Part shown: positions 35,723-44,944 of the stretch, piece after piece | How the letters are laid out: each line of letters begins with the position of its first letter | Numbering within the stretch: the stretch's first letter is position 1 | Assembly (NCBI RefSeq): GCF_042678485.1 | Contig: NZ_JBHTKR010000002.1 | Coordinates: 186,001 to 250,000, forward strand | Length of the DNA: 64,000 nucleotides | Source of the DNA: Seohaeicola saemankumensis | GTDB lineage: Bacteria > Pseudomonadota > Alphaproteobacteria > Rhodobacterales > Rhodobacteraceae | Direction of reading: 5' to 3' | Program-made: the position numbers and the translations under genes | Notes under the pieces: model-generated | What the model saw: the letters and a program-made list of their open reading frames with translations, nothing else | Told to the model about the DNA's origin: nothing | Databases searched by the model: none

Positions 35723-36886
35723 ATGAACAAGCATGTGAACCTGTCCGACCTTGAAGTCGGCTATGACATTCCCGCCGCCATCGGCATGGATGAATCCGAG
35801 ATCCAGACGCCCTGTCTGATCCTGGATCTGGACGCGCTGGAGCGCAACATCGCCAAGATGGGCAAATTCGCCAAGGACATGGGCGTACGCCACCGGGTGC
35901 ATGGCAAGATGCACAAATCGGTTGACGTCGCGCTGTTGCAGGAAAGCCTGGGCGGATCCTGCGGCGTCTGCTGCCAGAAAGTCTCCGAGGCCGAGGTGTT
36001 CGCCCGTGGCGGCATCAAGGATGTGCTGGTCAGCAACCAGGTGCGCGACCCGGCCAAGATCGACCGTCTGGCGCGGATCCCCAAGCTGGGCGCGCGCGCG
36101 ATCTGCTGTGTGGATGACGTGACCAACGTGGCCGATCTGTCGGCGGCCGCCGTGCGGCATGGCACGCAGATCGAATGCCTGGTCGAGATTGATTGCGGGG
36201 CAGGGCGCTGCGGTGTCACCACCACGCCCGCCGTGATCGAGATCGCGAAGGCGATTGACGCGGCACCGGGGCTGAAATTCGCAGGGCTTCAGGCCTATCA
36301 GGGCGCGATGCAGCACATGGACAACTATGACGACCGCAAGGCCAAGATCGACATCGCCGTGGCGCAGGTGCGCGACGCGGTCGAGGGGCTGAAGGCTGTA
36401 GGTCTGGAGTGCGACATCGTCGGCGGTGGCGGCACGGGCAGCTATTACTTCGAAGGGAACTCGGGCGTTTACAACGAGTTGCAGTGCGGATCCTATGCGT
36501 TCATGGATGCGGATTATGGCCGCATCCTGGACAAGGACGGCAAGCGCATCGACCAGGGTGAATGGGAAAACGCGCTGTTCATCCTGACCAGCGTCATGTC
36601 CCATGCCAAGGCCGACAAGGCGATTGTCGATGCCGGCCTCAAGGCGCAGTCGGTCGACAGCGGTCTGCCGGTGATCTTTGGCCGCACCGATGTGCAATAT
36701 GTGAAATGTTCGGATGAACATGGCGTCGTGGCCGACCCGGATGGTGTGCTGAAGGTCAATGACAAGCTGCGCCTGGTGCCCGGTCACTGCGATCCGACCT
36801 GCAATGTGCATGACTGGTATGTCGGCGTGCGGAACGGCAAGGTCGAAACCCTGTGGCCCGTATCGGCGCGCGGCAAGGCGTTCTGA
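35723..36886 (+). CDS. bhcC: beta-hydroxyaspartate aldolase
   Basis: BhcC condenses glycine and glyoxylate to erythro-beta-hydroxyaspartate. The 387-residue protein is of the D-threonine aldolase (alanine racemase-like) type, with LDLDALERNI near the N-terminus and the PLP lysine in HRVHGKMHKSVD. The substrate-side GGGGTGSYYFEG block is late. The start at 35723 follows AGGAG. Without the cluster one would call it a D-threonine aldolase; context makes it BhcC. Confidence 0.95.
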   Translation: MNKHVNLSDLEVGYDIPAAIGMDESEIQTPCLILDLDALERNIAKMGKFAKDMGVRHRVHGKMHKSVDVALLQESLGGSCGVCCQKVSEAEVFARGGIKDVLVSNQVRDPAKIDRLARIPKLGARAICCVDDVTNVADLSAAAVRHGTQIECLVEIDCGAGRCGVTTTPAVIEIAKAIDAAPGLKFAGLQAYQGAMQHMDNYDDRKAKIDIAVAQVRDAVEGLKAVGLECDIVGGGGTGSYYFEGNSGVYNELQCGSYAFMDADYGRILDKDGKRIDQGEWENALFILTSVMSHAKADKAIVDAGLKAQSVDSGLPVIFGRTDVQYVKCSDEHGVVADPDGVLKVNDKLRLVPGHCDPTCNVHDWYVGVRNGKVETLWPVSARGKAF

Positions 36887-36887
36887 T

Positions 36888-37862
36888 ATGCCCGAACTGC
36901 TGATCATCCCCGAGGATGTCTGCGCCCAGGTGGTGACGCCCGAGGCCGCCTTTACGGCGGTCGAGGGTGTCTTCGCCGCCATGGCGCGGGGTGACGCACG
37001 CAACTTTCCCGTGGTGCGCGAGGCGCTTGGCCATGCCGATGCGCTCTACGGGTTCAAGTCGGGATTTGACAAGGTGGGCATGGCGCTGGGCGTCAAGTCA
37101 GGTGGATTCTGGCCGGGCAACATGGCCAGGGGATTGACCAATCATCAGTCCACCATCTTCCTGTTTGACCCCGATACAGGCCAGTTGCAGGCGCTTGTTG
37201 GCGGCAACTATCTGACGGCGATCCGCACCGCGGCGGCATCCTCTGTGTCGATCGCGCATCTGGCCCGACCCGATGCAAAGGTGCTGGGCATGGTGGGGGC
37301 GGGGCATCAATCGACCTTCCAGCTGCGCGCGGCGGTGAAGCAGCGCGCCTTCGAGAAGGTGTTGGCCTGGAACCCGCATCCCGAGATGTTGCCGAAACTG
37401 GCCGCGGTCGCGGCCGAACTGGGCCTGCCCTTCGAAGCGGTTGACCGCGAGGCGCTGGGCGCCGCGGCGGATGTGATCATCACCATCACCTCGGCTTTTG
37501 AGCCCCTGATGATGCGCGACTGGATCAAGCCGGGCACGCATGTCGCCTGCATGGGGACGGATACGAAAGGCAAGCAGGAGGTGGATGCCAACCTGCTGGC
37601 GGCCGCATCCGTCTTTACCGACGAGGTGGCGCAATCCATCAGCATCGGCGAGGCGCAGCATGCCATCGCCACGGGCCTGATCCGCGAGGGTGACATCACA
37701 CCCATCGGTGCGGTGATCAACGGCACCCAAAAGGGGCGCACGAACGCCGACCAGATCACGGTCTTCGACGGCACGGGTGTGGGCTTGCAGGATCTGGCCG
37801 TGGCCCATGTGGCGATGCGGGCCGCGCAGGAGCGCGGTCTGGGATCGCGCGCAACGCTCTGA
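36888..37862 (+). CDS. bhcD: iminosuccinate reductase
   Basis: BhcD reduces iminosuccinate to L-aspartate, closing the cycle. The 324-residue protein is an ornithine cyclodeaminase/mu-crystallin-type dehydrogenase: GMVGAGHQSTFQLRA forms the dinucleotide-binding turn, and the ITITSAFEPLMM and HVACMGTDTKGKQEVD blocks follow. The ATG is one base after the bhcC stop. The cycle uses one aspartate and regenerates one, with net gain of oxaloacetate. Confidence 0.95.
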   Translation: MPELLIIPEDVCAQVVTPEAAFTAVEGVFAAMARGDARNFPVVREALGHADALYGFKSGFDKVGMALGVKSGGFWPGNMARGLTNHQSTIFLFDPDTGQLQALVGGNYLTAIRTAAASSVSIAHLARPDAKVLGMVGAGHQSTFQLRAAVKQRAFEKVLAWNPHPEMLPKLAAVAAELGLPFEAVDREALGAAADVIITITSAFEPLMMRDWIKPGTHVACMGTDTKGKQEVDANLLAAASVFTDEVAQSISIGEAQHAIATGLIREGDITPIGAVINGTQKGRTNADQITVFDGTGVGLQDLAVAHVAMRAAQERGLGSRATL

Positions 37863-37927
37863 GCCTTGCGGTCGGGGTGGTTTGTGGTCAAGTTTGACCC
37901 GAAGCACCCCGATCCGAAGGATAACCC

Positions 37928-38314
37928 ATGCCCCATACCTTGCCGATCCGCGTCTATTACGAAGACACCGACATGGCGGGGATCGTCTATTACGCCAATT
38001 ACCTGCGCTATATCGAACGGGCGCGCAGCGATTGGGTGCGCGGCCTGGGGATCGACCAGAACGCGATGAAGGCGCAGGGGCTTGTCTTCGCGGTGCGCCG
38101 GGTCGAGGCGGATTACCTGTTGCCCGCGCGTCTGGACGATGAACTGGTCGTCGAAACCGAGGTGGTGCAGGTGACCGGCGCGCGTCTGGTCATGGATCAG
38201 GTGGTCAAACGCGGCAAGGACCGGCTGTTTCATGCCATCGTGACGGTCGTCGTGATCACCGATACCGGCCATCCTGCCCGTATGCCGGCAAATATCCGCC
38301 ATATGTTGCATTGA
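37928..38314 (+). CDS. ybgC: YbgC-family acyl-CoA thioesterase
   Basis: A 128-residue hot-dog thioesterase. The catalytic Asp is in YYEDTDMAGIVYY, followed by NYLRYIERARSDWV. Tol-Pal-linked YbgC proteins act on acyl-CoA in phospholipid metabolism. It is the first gene of the tol-pal operon, 65 bases after bhcD and 99 bases before tolQ. Confidence 0.92.
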   Translation: MPHTLPIRVYYEDTDMAGIVYYANYLRYIERARSDWVRGLGIDQNAMKAQGLVFAVRRVEADYLLPARLDDELVVETEVVQVTGARLVMDQVVKRGKDRLFHAIVTVVVITDTGHPARMPANIRHMLH

Positions 38315-38413
38315 CGTGATCAGATGACGCAGATGTGTTGGCCTTCCCCTTTCAACTAAGGTAGTTTGCCTGCCAAATGGACCGCAAAAGCGGCCGACAC
38401 CAAGAGCAGGCTT

Positions 38414-39109
38414 ATGGAAACCGAAATTATCGCTGGTGCCGCCACGGCGGATTATACCATGTGGGCCTTGTTTGCCCGCGCCACACTTGTCGTCAAACTG
38501 GTCATGATCATGCTGGTCCTGTGTTCGTTCTGGACATGGGCCATCGTCATCCAGAAAACGATCCTGTTCCGCAAGGCGCGCACCGAATCCACCGAATTCG
38601 ACGCGGCCTTCTGGTCGGGCGAGCCGCTGGACGAGTTGTTCGACCAGATCGGCCCCGAGCCGGCGGGCGCTTCGCAGCGGGTCTTTGCGGCCGGCATGAT
38701 GGAGTGGCGGCGCAGTCACCGCAACGATGGCGGGCTGATCGCGGGGGCGACCGCGCGGATCGACCGCAGCATGGATGTCGCCATCGCCAAGGAGGCGGAC
38801 ACGCTGCAATCCGGCCTGACGGTTCTGGCCACGATCGGATCGGCCGCACCCTTCATCGGGCTGTTCGGCACGGTATGGGGGATCATGCATTCCTTCATCG
38901 AGATCGCCAAGGCGCAGAACACCAGTCTGGCCGTGGTCGCCCCCGGTATTGCCGAGGCGCTTCTGGCCACGGGCATCGGCCTTGTCGCGGCCATTCCGGC
39001 GGTGATCTATTACAACAAGCTGAGTGCTGATGCGGATCGCATCATCGGGGGCTATGGCGCCTTTGCCGATGAATTCGCCACCATCCTCAGCCGCCAGTTG
39101 GATAGCTGA
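38414..39109 (+). CDS. tolQ: Tol-Pal proton-channel subunit TolQ
   Basis: TolQ, with TolR, forms the proton-driven inner-membrane motor that powers envelope constriction. The 231-residue protein starts METEIIAGAATADY and has three membrane helices; the third, near FIGLFGTVWGIMHSFIEI, is the conserved MotA/ExbB-type pore helix. The ATG at 38414 follows AGAGCAGG; a longer frame is unlikely. Confidence 0.95.
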   Translation: METEIIAGAATADYTMWALFARATLVVKLVMIMLVLCSFWTWAIVIQKTILFRKARTESTEFDAAFWSGEPLDELFDQIGPEPAGASQRVFAAGMMEWRRSHRNDGGLIAGATARIDRSMDVAIAKEADTLQSGLTVLATIGSAAPFIGLFGTVWGIMHSFIEIAKAQNTSLAVVAPGIAEALLATGIGLVAAIPAVIYYNKLSADADRIIGGYGAFADEFATILSRQLDS

Positions 39110-39112
39110 CCG

Positions 39113-39607
39113 ATGGGTGCGGGTGTCGTCAAGAACGGTGGTGGCGGATCGCGCCGGGGGCGGCGGCGCGGCGCGGGTCGCGCCGGTGTCGTGTCCGAGA
39201 TCAACATCACGCCCTTCGTGGACGTGATGCTGGTGCTTTTGATCATCTTCATGGTCGCGGCCCCTTTGATGACGGTGGGCGTGCCGGTGGAATTGCCAAA
39301 GACGGCCGCCACATCGCTGCCCGCCGAGCAGGAAGAGCCGTTGAGCATCACCATGACGGCCGATGGTCAGGTCATGATCATGATGACCGAAGTGCCGCTG
39401 GACGAGCTGGTGCCGCGCTTGCAGGCCATCGCCGCCGAGCGTGAGGGCGACCGCGTCTTTCTGCGCGCGGATGGTGCGGTACCCTATGCCGAGGTGGTCA
39501 CGGTCATGGGCGCGCTCAACCGTGGCGGTTTTTCCAACATCGGCCTGGTGACCGATCTTGGCGGGCCCGCCCTGGACGGACGCCAGCCCGCCGGGCAGGG
39601 CAACTGA
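39113..39607 (+). CDS. tolR: Tol-Pal subunit TolR
   Basis: 164 residues: a basic, Gly/Arg-rich N-terminus, one membrane helix starting at about residue 29 (ITPFVDVMLVLLIIFMVAAP) with the conserved proton-carrying Asp in PFVDVML, and a periplasmic domain with ISITMTADGQV-like strands and FLRADGAVPYAEVV. It begins three bases after tolQ. Confidence 0.95.
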   Translation: MGAGVVKNGGGGSRRGRRRGAGRAGVVSEINITPFVDVMLVLLIIFMVAAPLMTVGVPVELPKTAATSLPAEQEEPLSITMTADGQVMIMMTEVPLDELVPRLQAIAAEREGDRVFLRADGAVPYAEVVTVMGALNRGGFSNIGLVTDLGGPALDGRQPAGQGN

Positions 39608-39614
39608 GGGCGCC

Positions 39615-40757
39615 GTGCGGATCGGCTATTACATCTCTGGCGCCGGGCATATCGCCCTGATCCTGTTCGTGCTGTTCGGCGGGATGTTCAACTCCAGCCC
39701 GGAACCCTTCGAGGTGACGGAGGTGTCCGTCATTTCCGGAGCCGAGTTCGAGGCGATGATGGCCGCGGCGCAGCAGCCCGAGGCCACGACTGACGTGGCC
39801 ATGCCAACCCCGCCCGCACCGCAGGAGGCGCCGCCGCCCGCCGAAAGCCAGCCCGATCCGACGCCACCCCCGCCGGTCGAGCCGCAGGTGACCGAGGCGC
39901 CGCCGCCCGATCCCGCGCCGCAACCGGCCGAGGCGCTGCCACCGCAGCCCGCCGAAGTGACCGACGCGGCCCCGGTTCTGGCCCCGCCGCCGCAGGAACA
40001 GGTGGTGCTGGCGCCGGACAATTCATCGCGCCCCGTGCCGCGCCCGGCCGAACGCGTGGCCCCCGAACCGGTGGCCGCGCCCGAGCCTGACACCCGCGTG
40101 GCCGATACCGTGACCGAGGAGGTCGTGCCCGACGCGGCCGCCGAGACGCCGCGCGAAGAAACCGAGGCCGGTGCCCCGGAAGAAGCCACGACCCAGATCG
40201 TGACAGAGGCGATGGAAAAGCCGTCCGCCGCGCCGACAAGCTCGATCCGGCCCAGGACCCGCCCCGCGCGGCCCGACCCCGTCGCCGAGGCCCCGCGCGA
40301 TCCCGCGCCGCAGCCGCAACAGCAGCAGGCCGCACAGCCGCAGCCTTCGACCTCGGACGCGGTCAATGACGCCTTGCGTCAGGCGCTGGAAGGTGCGGGT
40401 GCGCCAAGTCCTGCCGCGGCGGGGCAAAGCGGCCCGCCCATGACCTCGGGCGAGCGTGACGCGCTGCGCGTCGCGGTGCAGCAATGCTGGAACGTGGGGT
40501 CGCTGTCCTCCGAGGCATTGCGTACAACGGTTGTCGTCGCGGTCTCGATGTCCGAAGATGGGCGTCCGATGAATGAGACGCTCAGGATGCTCAGCTATGA
40601 TGGCGGGTCGGCCGACGCGGCGCGACAGGCCTTTGAATCGGCGCGCCGCGCGATCATCCGCTGCGGGGCCAATGGCTTCAACTTGCCACGGGACAAATAC
40701 GCCCAGTGGCGTGATATCGAAATGACGTTCAATCCCGAGAACATGAGGATCAGATGA
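39615..40757 (+). CDS. tolA: TolA-type envelope protein
   Basis: The 380-residue protein begins with GTG at 39615 (MRIGYYISGAGH) seven bases after the tolR stop. One N-terminal helix spans residues ~5-22, followed by a long Pro/Ala/Glu-rich stretch to about residue 260 and a TonB/TolA-like C-terminal domain (LRVAVQQCWNVGSLS and VVVAVSMSEDGRPM) carrying a pair of cysteines. The linker is Pro-rich rather than the long helical Lys/Ala domain of E. coli TolA, as in other alphaproteobacteria. It overlaps tolB by four bases. Confidence 0.88.
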   Translation: MRIGYYISGAGHIALILFVLFGGMFNSSPEPFEVTEVSVISGAEFEAMMAAAQQPEATTDVAMPTPPAPQEAPPPAESQPDPTPPPPVEPQVTEAPPPDPAPQPAEALPPQPAEVTDAAPVLAPPPQEQVVLAPDNSSRPVPRPAERVAPEPVAAPEPDTRVADTVTEEVVPDAAAETPREETEAGAPEEATTQIVTEAMEKPSAAPTSSIRPRTRPARPDPVAEAPRDPAPQPQQQQAAQPQPSTSDAVNDALRQALEGAGAPSPAAAGQSGPPMTSGERDALRVAVQQCWNVGSLSSEALRTTVVVAVSMSEDGRPMNETLRMLSYDGGSADAARQAFESARRAIIRCGANGFNLPRDKYAQWRDIEMTFNPENMRIR

Positions 40758-42076
40758 TGACACGTGTGTTGACCCTGCTGGCGGCCCTGGTCGTGCTTGC
40801 CTTGCCGGCGGCGGCTCAGACCGGCCCTCTGCGCATCGAGATCACCGAGGGTGTGATCGAGCCCTTGCCCTTCGCCAATCCCGATTTCGTGGCCGAGAAT
40901 GCCGCCGCGACCGAATTGGCACGGGCCATCGCGCGGGTCGTGGCCGAGGATCTGACAGGCACGGGCCTGTTCCGTGAGATCCCGTCGACTGCCTTCATCA
41001 GCCAGATCACCAGCTTCAACAGCCCCGTGCAATTCGCCGACTGGCGCGCGATCAACGCGCAGGCGCTGATCTCGGGGGCGGTCAGCGTGGGGGGCGACGG
41101 GTCCATCGCGGTCAAGTTCCGCCTTTACGATGTCTTTGCCGGGCAGGAACTGGGCGACGGGCTGCAATTCAACGGGACGCAAGCCGGCTGGCGGCGCATG
41201 GCCCACAAGGTGGCCGATGCGGTCTATAGCCGGATCACCGGCGAAGGCGGGTATTTCGACAGCCGCGTTGTCTATGTCGCCGAGACCGGCCCCAAGGACG
41301 ACCGCCGCAAGCGTCTGGCGATCATGGATTACGATGGCGCCAATGTGCAATATCTGACCGACAGCGCATCCATCGTGCTGGCCCCGCGCTTTTCGCCCTC
41401 GGGCGACCGCATCCTGTTCACCAGCTACGAATCCGGTTTCCCGCGCATCTATGTGATGGATGTGGCATCGGTCGGGCGGCGCGCGCTGGCCACGCAGGAC
41501 GGCACGATGAGCTTTGCGCCCCGCTTTGCCCCCGATGGCAACACGGTGGTCTATTCGCTGACCACGGGCGGCAATACCGACATCTACCGCATGGATATCA
41601 ATTCGGGCGCGGCCACGCGCCTGACCTCGACCCCCTCGATCGAAACCGCGCCCAGCTTCAGCCCGGACGGCAGCCGGATCGTGTTTGAAAGCGACCGCAG
41701 CGGCACCCAGCAGCTTTACATCATGAGCGCGCAAGGCGGAGAGCCGCAGCGCATCAGCTTCGGACAGGGTCGTTACGGCACACCCGTCTGGTCGCCGCGC
41801 GGTGACCTGATCGCCTTTACCAAGCAGTCGAAAGGCCGCTTCCACATCGGCGTCATGCGGACCGACGGTTCCGAGGAACGGCTGCTGACCGCCTCGTTCC
41901 TCGACGAGGGGCCGACCTGGTCGCCCAATGGTCGGGTGATCATGTTCACCCGTGAGACGCAGGGCGAGGCAGGGTCCGCCTCGCTTTATTCGGTGGATAT
42001 TTCGGGGCGTAATCTCAAGCAGATCAGGACCGAAGGCGGCGCATCGGATCCGGCCTGGTCACCGCTTCAAAGATAA
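40754..42076 (+). CDS. tolB: Tol-Pal periplasmic protein TolB
   Basis: 440 residues with a Sec signal peptide (TRVLTLLAALVVLALPAAAQ), an N-terminal alpha/beta domain, and a beta-propeller of WD-like repeats such as IVLAPRFSPSGDRILFTSY and SFAPRFAPDGNTVVYSL. TolB binds Pal in the periplasm. The start ATGATG overlaps the tolA stop. Confidence 0.96.
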   Translation: MMTRVLTLLAALVVLALPAAAQTGPLRIEITEGVIEPLPFANPDFVAENAAATELARAIARVVAEDLTGTGLFREIPSTAFISQITSFNSPVQFADWRAINAQALISGAVSVGGDGSIAVKFRLYDVFAGQELGDGLQFNGTQAGWRRMAHKVADAVYSRITGEGGYFDSRVVYVAETGPKDDRRKRLAIMDYDGANVQYLTDSASIVLAPRFSPSGDRILFTSYESGFPRIYVMDVASVGRRALATQDGTMSFAPRFAPDGNTVVYSLTTGGNTDIYRMDINSGAATRLTSTPSIETAPSFSPDGSRIVFESDRSGTQQLYIMSAQGGEPQRISFGQGRYGTPVWSPRGDLIAFTKQSKGRFHIGVMRTDGSEERLLTASFLDEGPTWSPNGRVIMFTRETQGEAGSASLYSVDISGRNLKQIRTEGGASDPAWSPLQR

Positions 42077-42179
42077 GCCGGTCGCGCGGGCGTCGATTCC
42101 CTTGCCCGCGCGAATGTGTTAAGAACGAAAAAGACAGGTGGCAATCCTGATGACACACAACAAAAACGAGGCATCTCAC

Positions 42180-42695
42180 ATGGCACTTCTTTCGCGCGGC
42201 ATCATCCTGGCATCGGTTCTCGCACTGGCCGCTTGCACCAATCCTGACCGTTTCGACAGCGCTGGCGGTGCCGGTGGCGCCGGCGGTATCGGTGGTATCG
42301 GCGCGCCGGGCAGCGCATCGGACCCGCGTTCGCCGCTCTATTTCCAGCAGACGATCGGTGATCGCGTGCTGTTCGCGGTCGACCAGTCCTCGATCACGCC
42401 TGAATTCCAGGCGGTTCTTGACGGGCAGGCACAATGGCTGATGACCAATACGGATTACGTCGCCATCATCGAAGGCCATGCCGACGAGCAGGGAACGCGG
42501 GAATACAACCTGGCCCTTGGCGCGCGCCGCGCCAATGCGGTGCAGGAATACCTGATTTCGCGCGGCGTCGCGCCCAGCCGCCTGCGGGTGATCAGCTATG
42601 GCAAGGAACGTCCGCTCGAACTGTGCAGCGTCGAATCCTGCTATTCCCAGAACCGCCGCGCCGTGACCGTCATCTCGGCCGGCCTGTCCGGCTGA
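42180..42695 (+). CDS. pal: peptidoglycan-associated lipoprotein Pal
   Basis: Pal anchors the outer membrane to peptidoglycan. I start at MALLSRGIILASVLALAAC (42180), whose lipobox LAAC makes Cys19 the lipidated residue; ATG 42150 is in frame but lengthens the signal peptide. After a Gly-rich linker the OmpA-like domain has IIEGHADEQGTREYNLALG and RRANAVQEYLISRGV, the peptidoglycan-binding block. Confidence 0.94.
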   Translation: MALLSRGIILASVLALAACTNPDRFDSAGGAGGAGGIGGIGAPGSASDPRSPLYFQQTIGDRVLFAVDQSSITPEFQAVLDGQAQWLMTNTDYVAIIEGHADEQGTREYNLALGARRANAVQEYLISRGVAPSRLRVISYGKERPLELCSVESCYSQNRRAVTVISAGLSG

Positions 42696-42708
42696 TCGGA
42701 GGGCATTC

Positions 42709-43611
42709 ATGACGCTTTGCCGCGCATCACAGCCGGGTTTGGCCCGGGGGGCTGTTCTGGGGCATCTGCGCCTGCCGCTCATGGCTTTGGCCCTGGGCGC
42801 CAGCCTTGTCCTGCCGCAGGCCGCGCCCGCCCAGGACGCCCAGACATTGGCGGATATCCGGCAGGAAATGTCGGTTCTTTTCGTCGAGGTGCAGCGCCTG
42901 CGCCGTGAATTGTCCACGACAGGCGGGCCGGGGGTCACCATCCCCGGCGGCAGCGTTCTGGACCGTGTCGGCCTGATGGAAAGCGAATTGCAACGCCTGA
43001 CCCGCAAGACCGAAGAGCTGGAATTCCGCATCAACGCGATCGTGTCTGACGGCACGACGCGCCTTGGCGATCTGGAATTCCGACTTTGCGAACTGGAACC
43101 GGCCTGCGACATCGGCAAACTGGGCCAGACCACGACGCTGGGCGGTGGTGCGGCACCCGCGACGACGGGGCAGATCGCCTCGCCGATCCAGCCGCCCCCC
43201 GCGCAGACAGCGCCCACGGCAGAGCTGGCCATCGGCGAGCGCGCTGATTTCGATCGCGCCGCGGCGGCGCTTGCATCCGGTGACTATCGCGGTGCCGCGG
43301 ATCTCTTTGCGGCGTTCAATCAGACCTATCCGGGCGGACCACTCAGCGCCGAGGCCGATCTGAAACGCGGCCAGGCGCTGGCGCAGTTGGATGATGTGCG
43401 CGGTGCGGCCCGCGCCTATCTGTTGGCATTCACCACCGATCAGACCGGCCCGCAGGCGCCCGAGGCCCTGTTTCTTCTGGGCGAGGCGCTGGGTCGTCTG
43501 GGGCAGACACAGGAAGCCTGCACAACCTTGCAGGAGGTCGGATTGCGCTTTCCGCAATCGCCCAGCGTCGTTTCGGCACAAGAGGCCCGCGCGCGCCTGG
43601 GATGTCTTTGA
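42709..43611 (+). CDS. cpoB: Tol-Pal coordinator CpoB (YbgF)
   Basis: A 300-residue periplasmic protein with a Sec signal peptide ending near APAQ, a coiled-coil segment (LADIRQEMSVLFVEVQRLRR) and C-terminal TPR repeats (RADFDRAAAALASGDYRGAA and DLKRGQALAQLDDVRGAAR). CpoB links Tol-Pal with peptidoglycan synthesis. The stop overlaps the tilS start region by 10 bases. Confidence 0.9.
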   Translation: MTLCRASQPGLARGAVLGHLRLPLMALALGASLVLPQAAPAQDAQTLADIRQEMSVLFVEVQRLRRELSTTGGPGVTIPGGSVLDRVGLMESELQRLTRKTEELEFRINAIVSDGTTRLGDLEFRLCELEPACDIGKLGQTTTLGGGAAPATTGQIASPIQPPPAQTAPTAELAIGERADFDRAAAALASGDYRGAADLFAAFNQTYPGGPLSAEADLKRGQALAQLDDVRGAARAYLLAFTTDQTGPQAPEALFLLGEALGRLGQTQEACTTLQEVGLRFPQSPSVVSAQEARARLGCL

Positions 43612-44864
43612 ACCCCAAGCCCGATGACAGTGCAGCGGCCGCGCAAGCGGCCGTTTCCACATCAATCGACCAGGCGGGCGATGGCGCTGTCGCCGTTGCC
43701 GTCTCGGGTGGCGGTGATTCCCTTGCCTTGCTGCATCTTGCCTGCCGCGCCCTGGCCGGAACGGGGCGGCCGCTGCGGGCGGTGACGGTCGATCACGGTC
43801 TGCGTGCGGAAAGCGCCGCCGAAGCCGCGCGCGTGTCCCGGTTGTGTCAGGCTCTGGGTGTTCCGCATGCCACGCTGGCTTGGGATGGCTGGACGGGGCG
43901 CGGCAACCTGCAGGCCCAGGCCCGCGCGGCGCGGTACCAGCTGATGGCCGACTGGGCGCTGGAGCAGGGTATCGGCATGGTGCTTCTGGGCCATACGCGC
44001 GATGATCAGGCCGAAACCTTCCTGATGCGGCTTGGCCGCACGGCCGGTGTCGATGGTCTGTCGGGCATGGTGGCGCGGTTTCAGCGCAACGGCGTGACCT
44101 GGTGCCGCCCGCTGCTGGAGTTCGACCGCGCCACGCTGCGCGCCTTTCTGCGCGACATCGGTGCGGACTGGATCGAGGATCCGTCAAATGACGACAGGCG
44201 CTTCGAGCGGGTGCGCGCGCGCGCCTCGCTTGAGGCTTTGGCCCCCCTTGGCATCGACGCGGCGATCCTGTCGCGCGTCATGCAGCAAATCAGCCAGGCG
44301 CGCGAGGCGCTGGACGCCTGTGCCGCCGCACTGGCGCGGGACCTGGTCCGGCAGGAACAGGGCGATCTGGTGCTGGATTGGGCCGGATTGGCGGCGCATC
44401 CGCTGGAACTGCGCCGCCGCGTTCTTGTGGCGGCGCTGATGTGGGTCGCCTCGGCCGCTTATCCGCCCCGGCGCGAGGATGTTCTGTCGCTTCTGTCAGA
44501 TGGCGGTGCCGACGGGCAGCACACGGTTCTGGGATGCGTTCTGCGCCAGAAGGGGCACGCCCTGCGGATCTTTCGCGAATTCAACGCGGTGCGCGATCTG
44601 CGCGGCCCGACCGACAGGGTCTGGGACGGCCGATGGCGGCTGGACGGGCCGCATGATCCCGCTCTGTCGATTGCAGCATTGGGCGAGGCGGGCCTGCGGT
44701 TTTGCCCCGACTGGCGCGAGACAGGACACCTGCGCGCGGCGCTTCTGGCCTCGCCCGCGATCTGGCGCGGCGATACGCTTGTGGCCGCACCGCTGGCCGG
44801 ATCGGGGCAGGGCTGGAGCGCGCGGATTGTCGCGGATTTTCACGACAGGGCGCTTTCGCATTGA
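43602..44864 (+). CDS. tilS: tRNA(Ile)-lysidine synthase
   Basis: TilS puts lysine on C34 of the AUA-reading tRNA-Ile. The 420-residue protein has the PP-loop SGGGDSLAL near residue 35 and the family blocks VTVDHGLR and LLGHTRDDQAETFLMR. It begins within the end of cpoB (10-nt overlap). Confidence 0.93.
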   Translation: MSLNPKPDDSAAAAQAAVSTSIDQAGDGAVAVAVSGGGDSLALLHLACRALAGTGRPLRAVTVDHGLRAESAAEAARVSRLCQALGVPHATLAWDGWTGRGNLQAQARAARYQLMADWALEQGIGMVLLGHTRDDQAETFLMRLGRTAGVDGLSGMVARFQRNGVTWCRPLLEFDRATLRAFLRDIGADWIEDPSNDDRRFERVRARASLEALAPLGIDAAILSRVMQQISQAREALDACAAALARDLVRQEQGDLVLDWAGLAAHPLELRRRVLVAALMWVASAAYPPRREDVLSLLSDGGADGQHTVLGCVLRQKGHALRIFREFNAVRDLRGPTDRVWDGRWRLDGPHDPALSIAALGEAGLRFCPDWRETGHLRAALLASPAIWRGDTLVAAPLAGSGQGWSARIVADFHDRALSH

Positions 44865-44944
44865 AGTAAACCATTTGTTGCCTATTTTACCGCTATGGTT
44901 CGTAGCATATTGCATCGGGCCGCAAGATTTGTGGGAGACATGCC

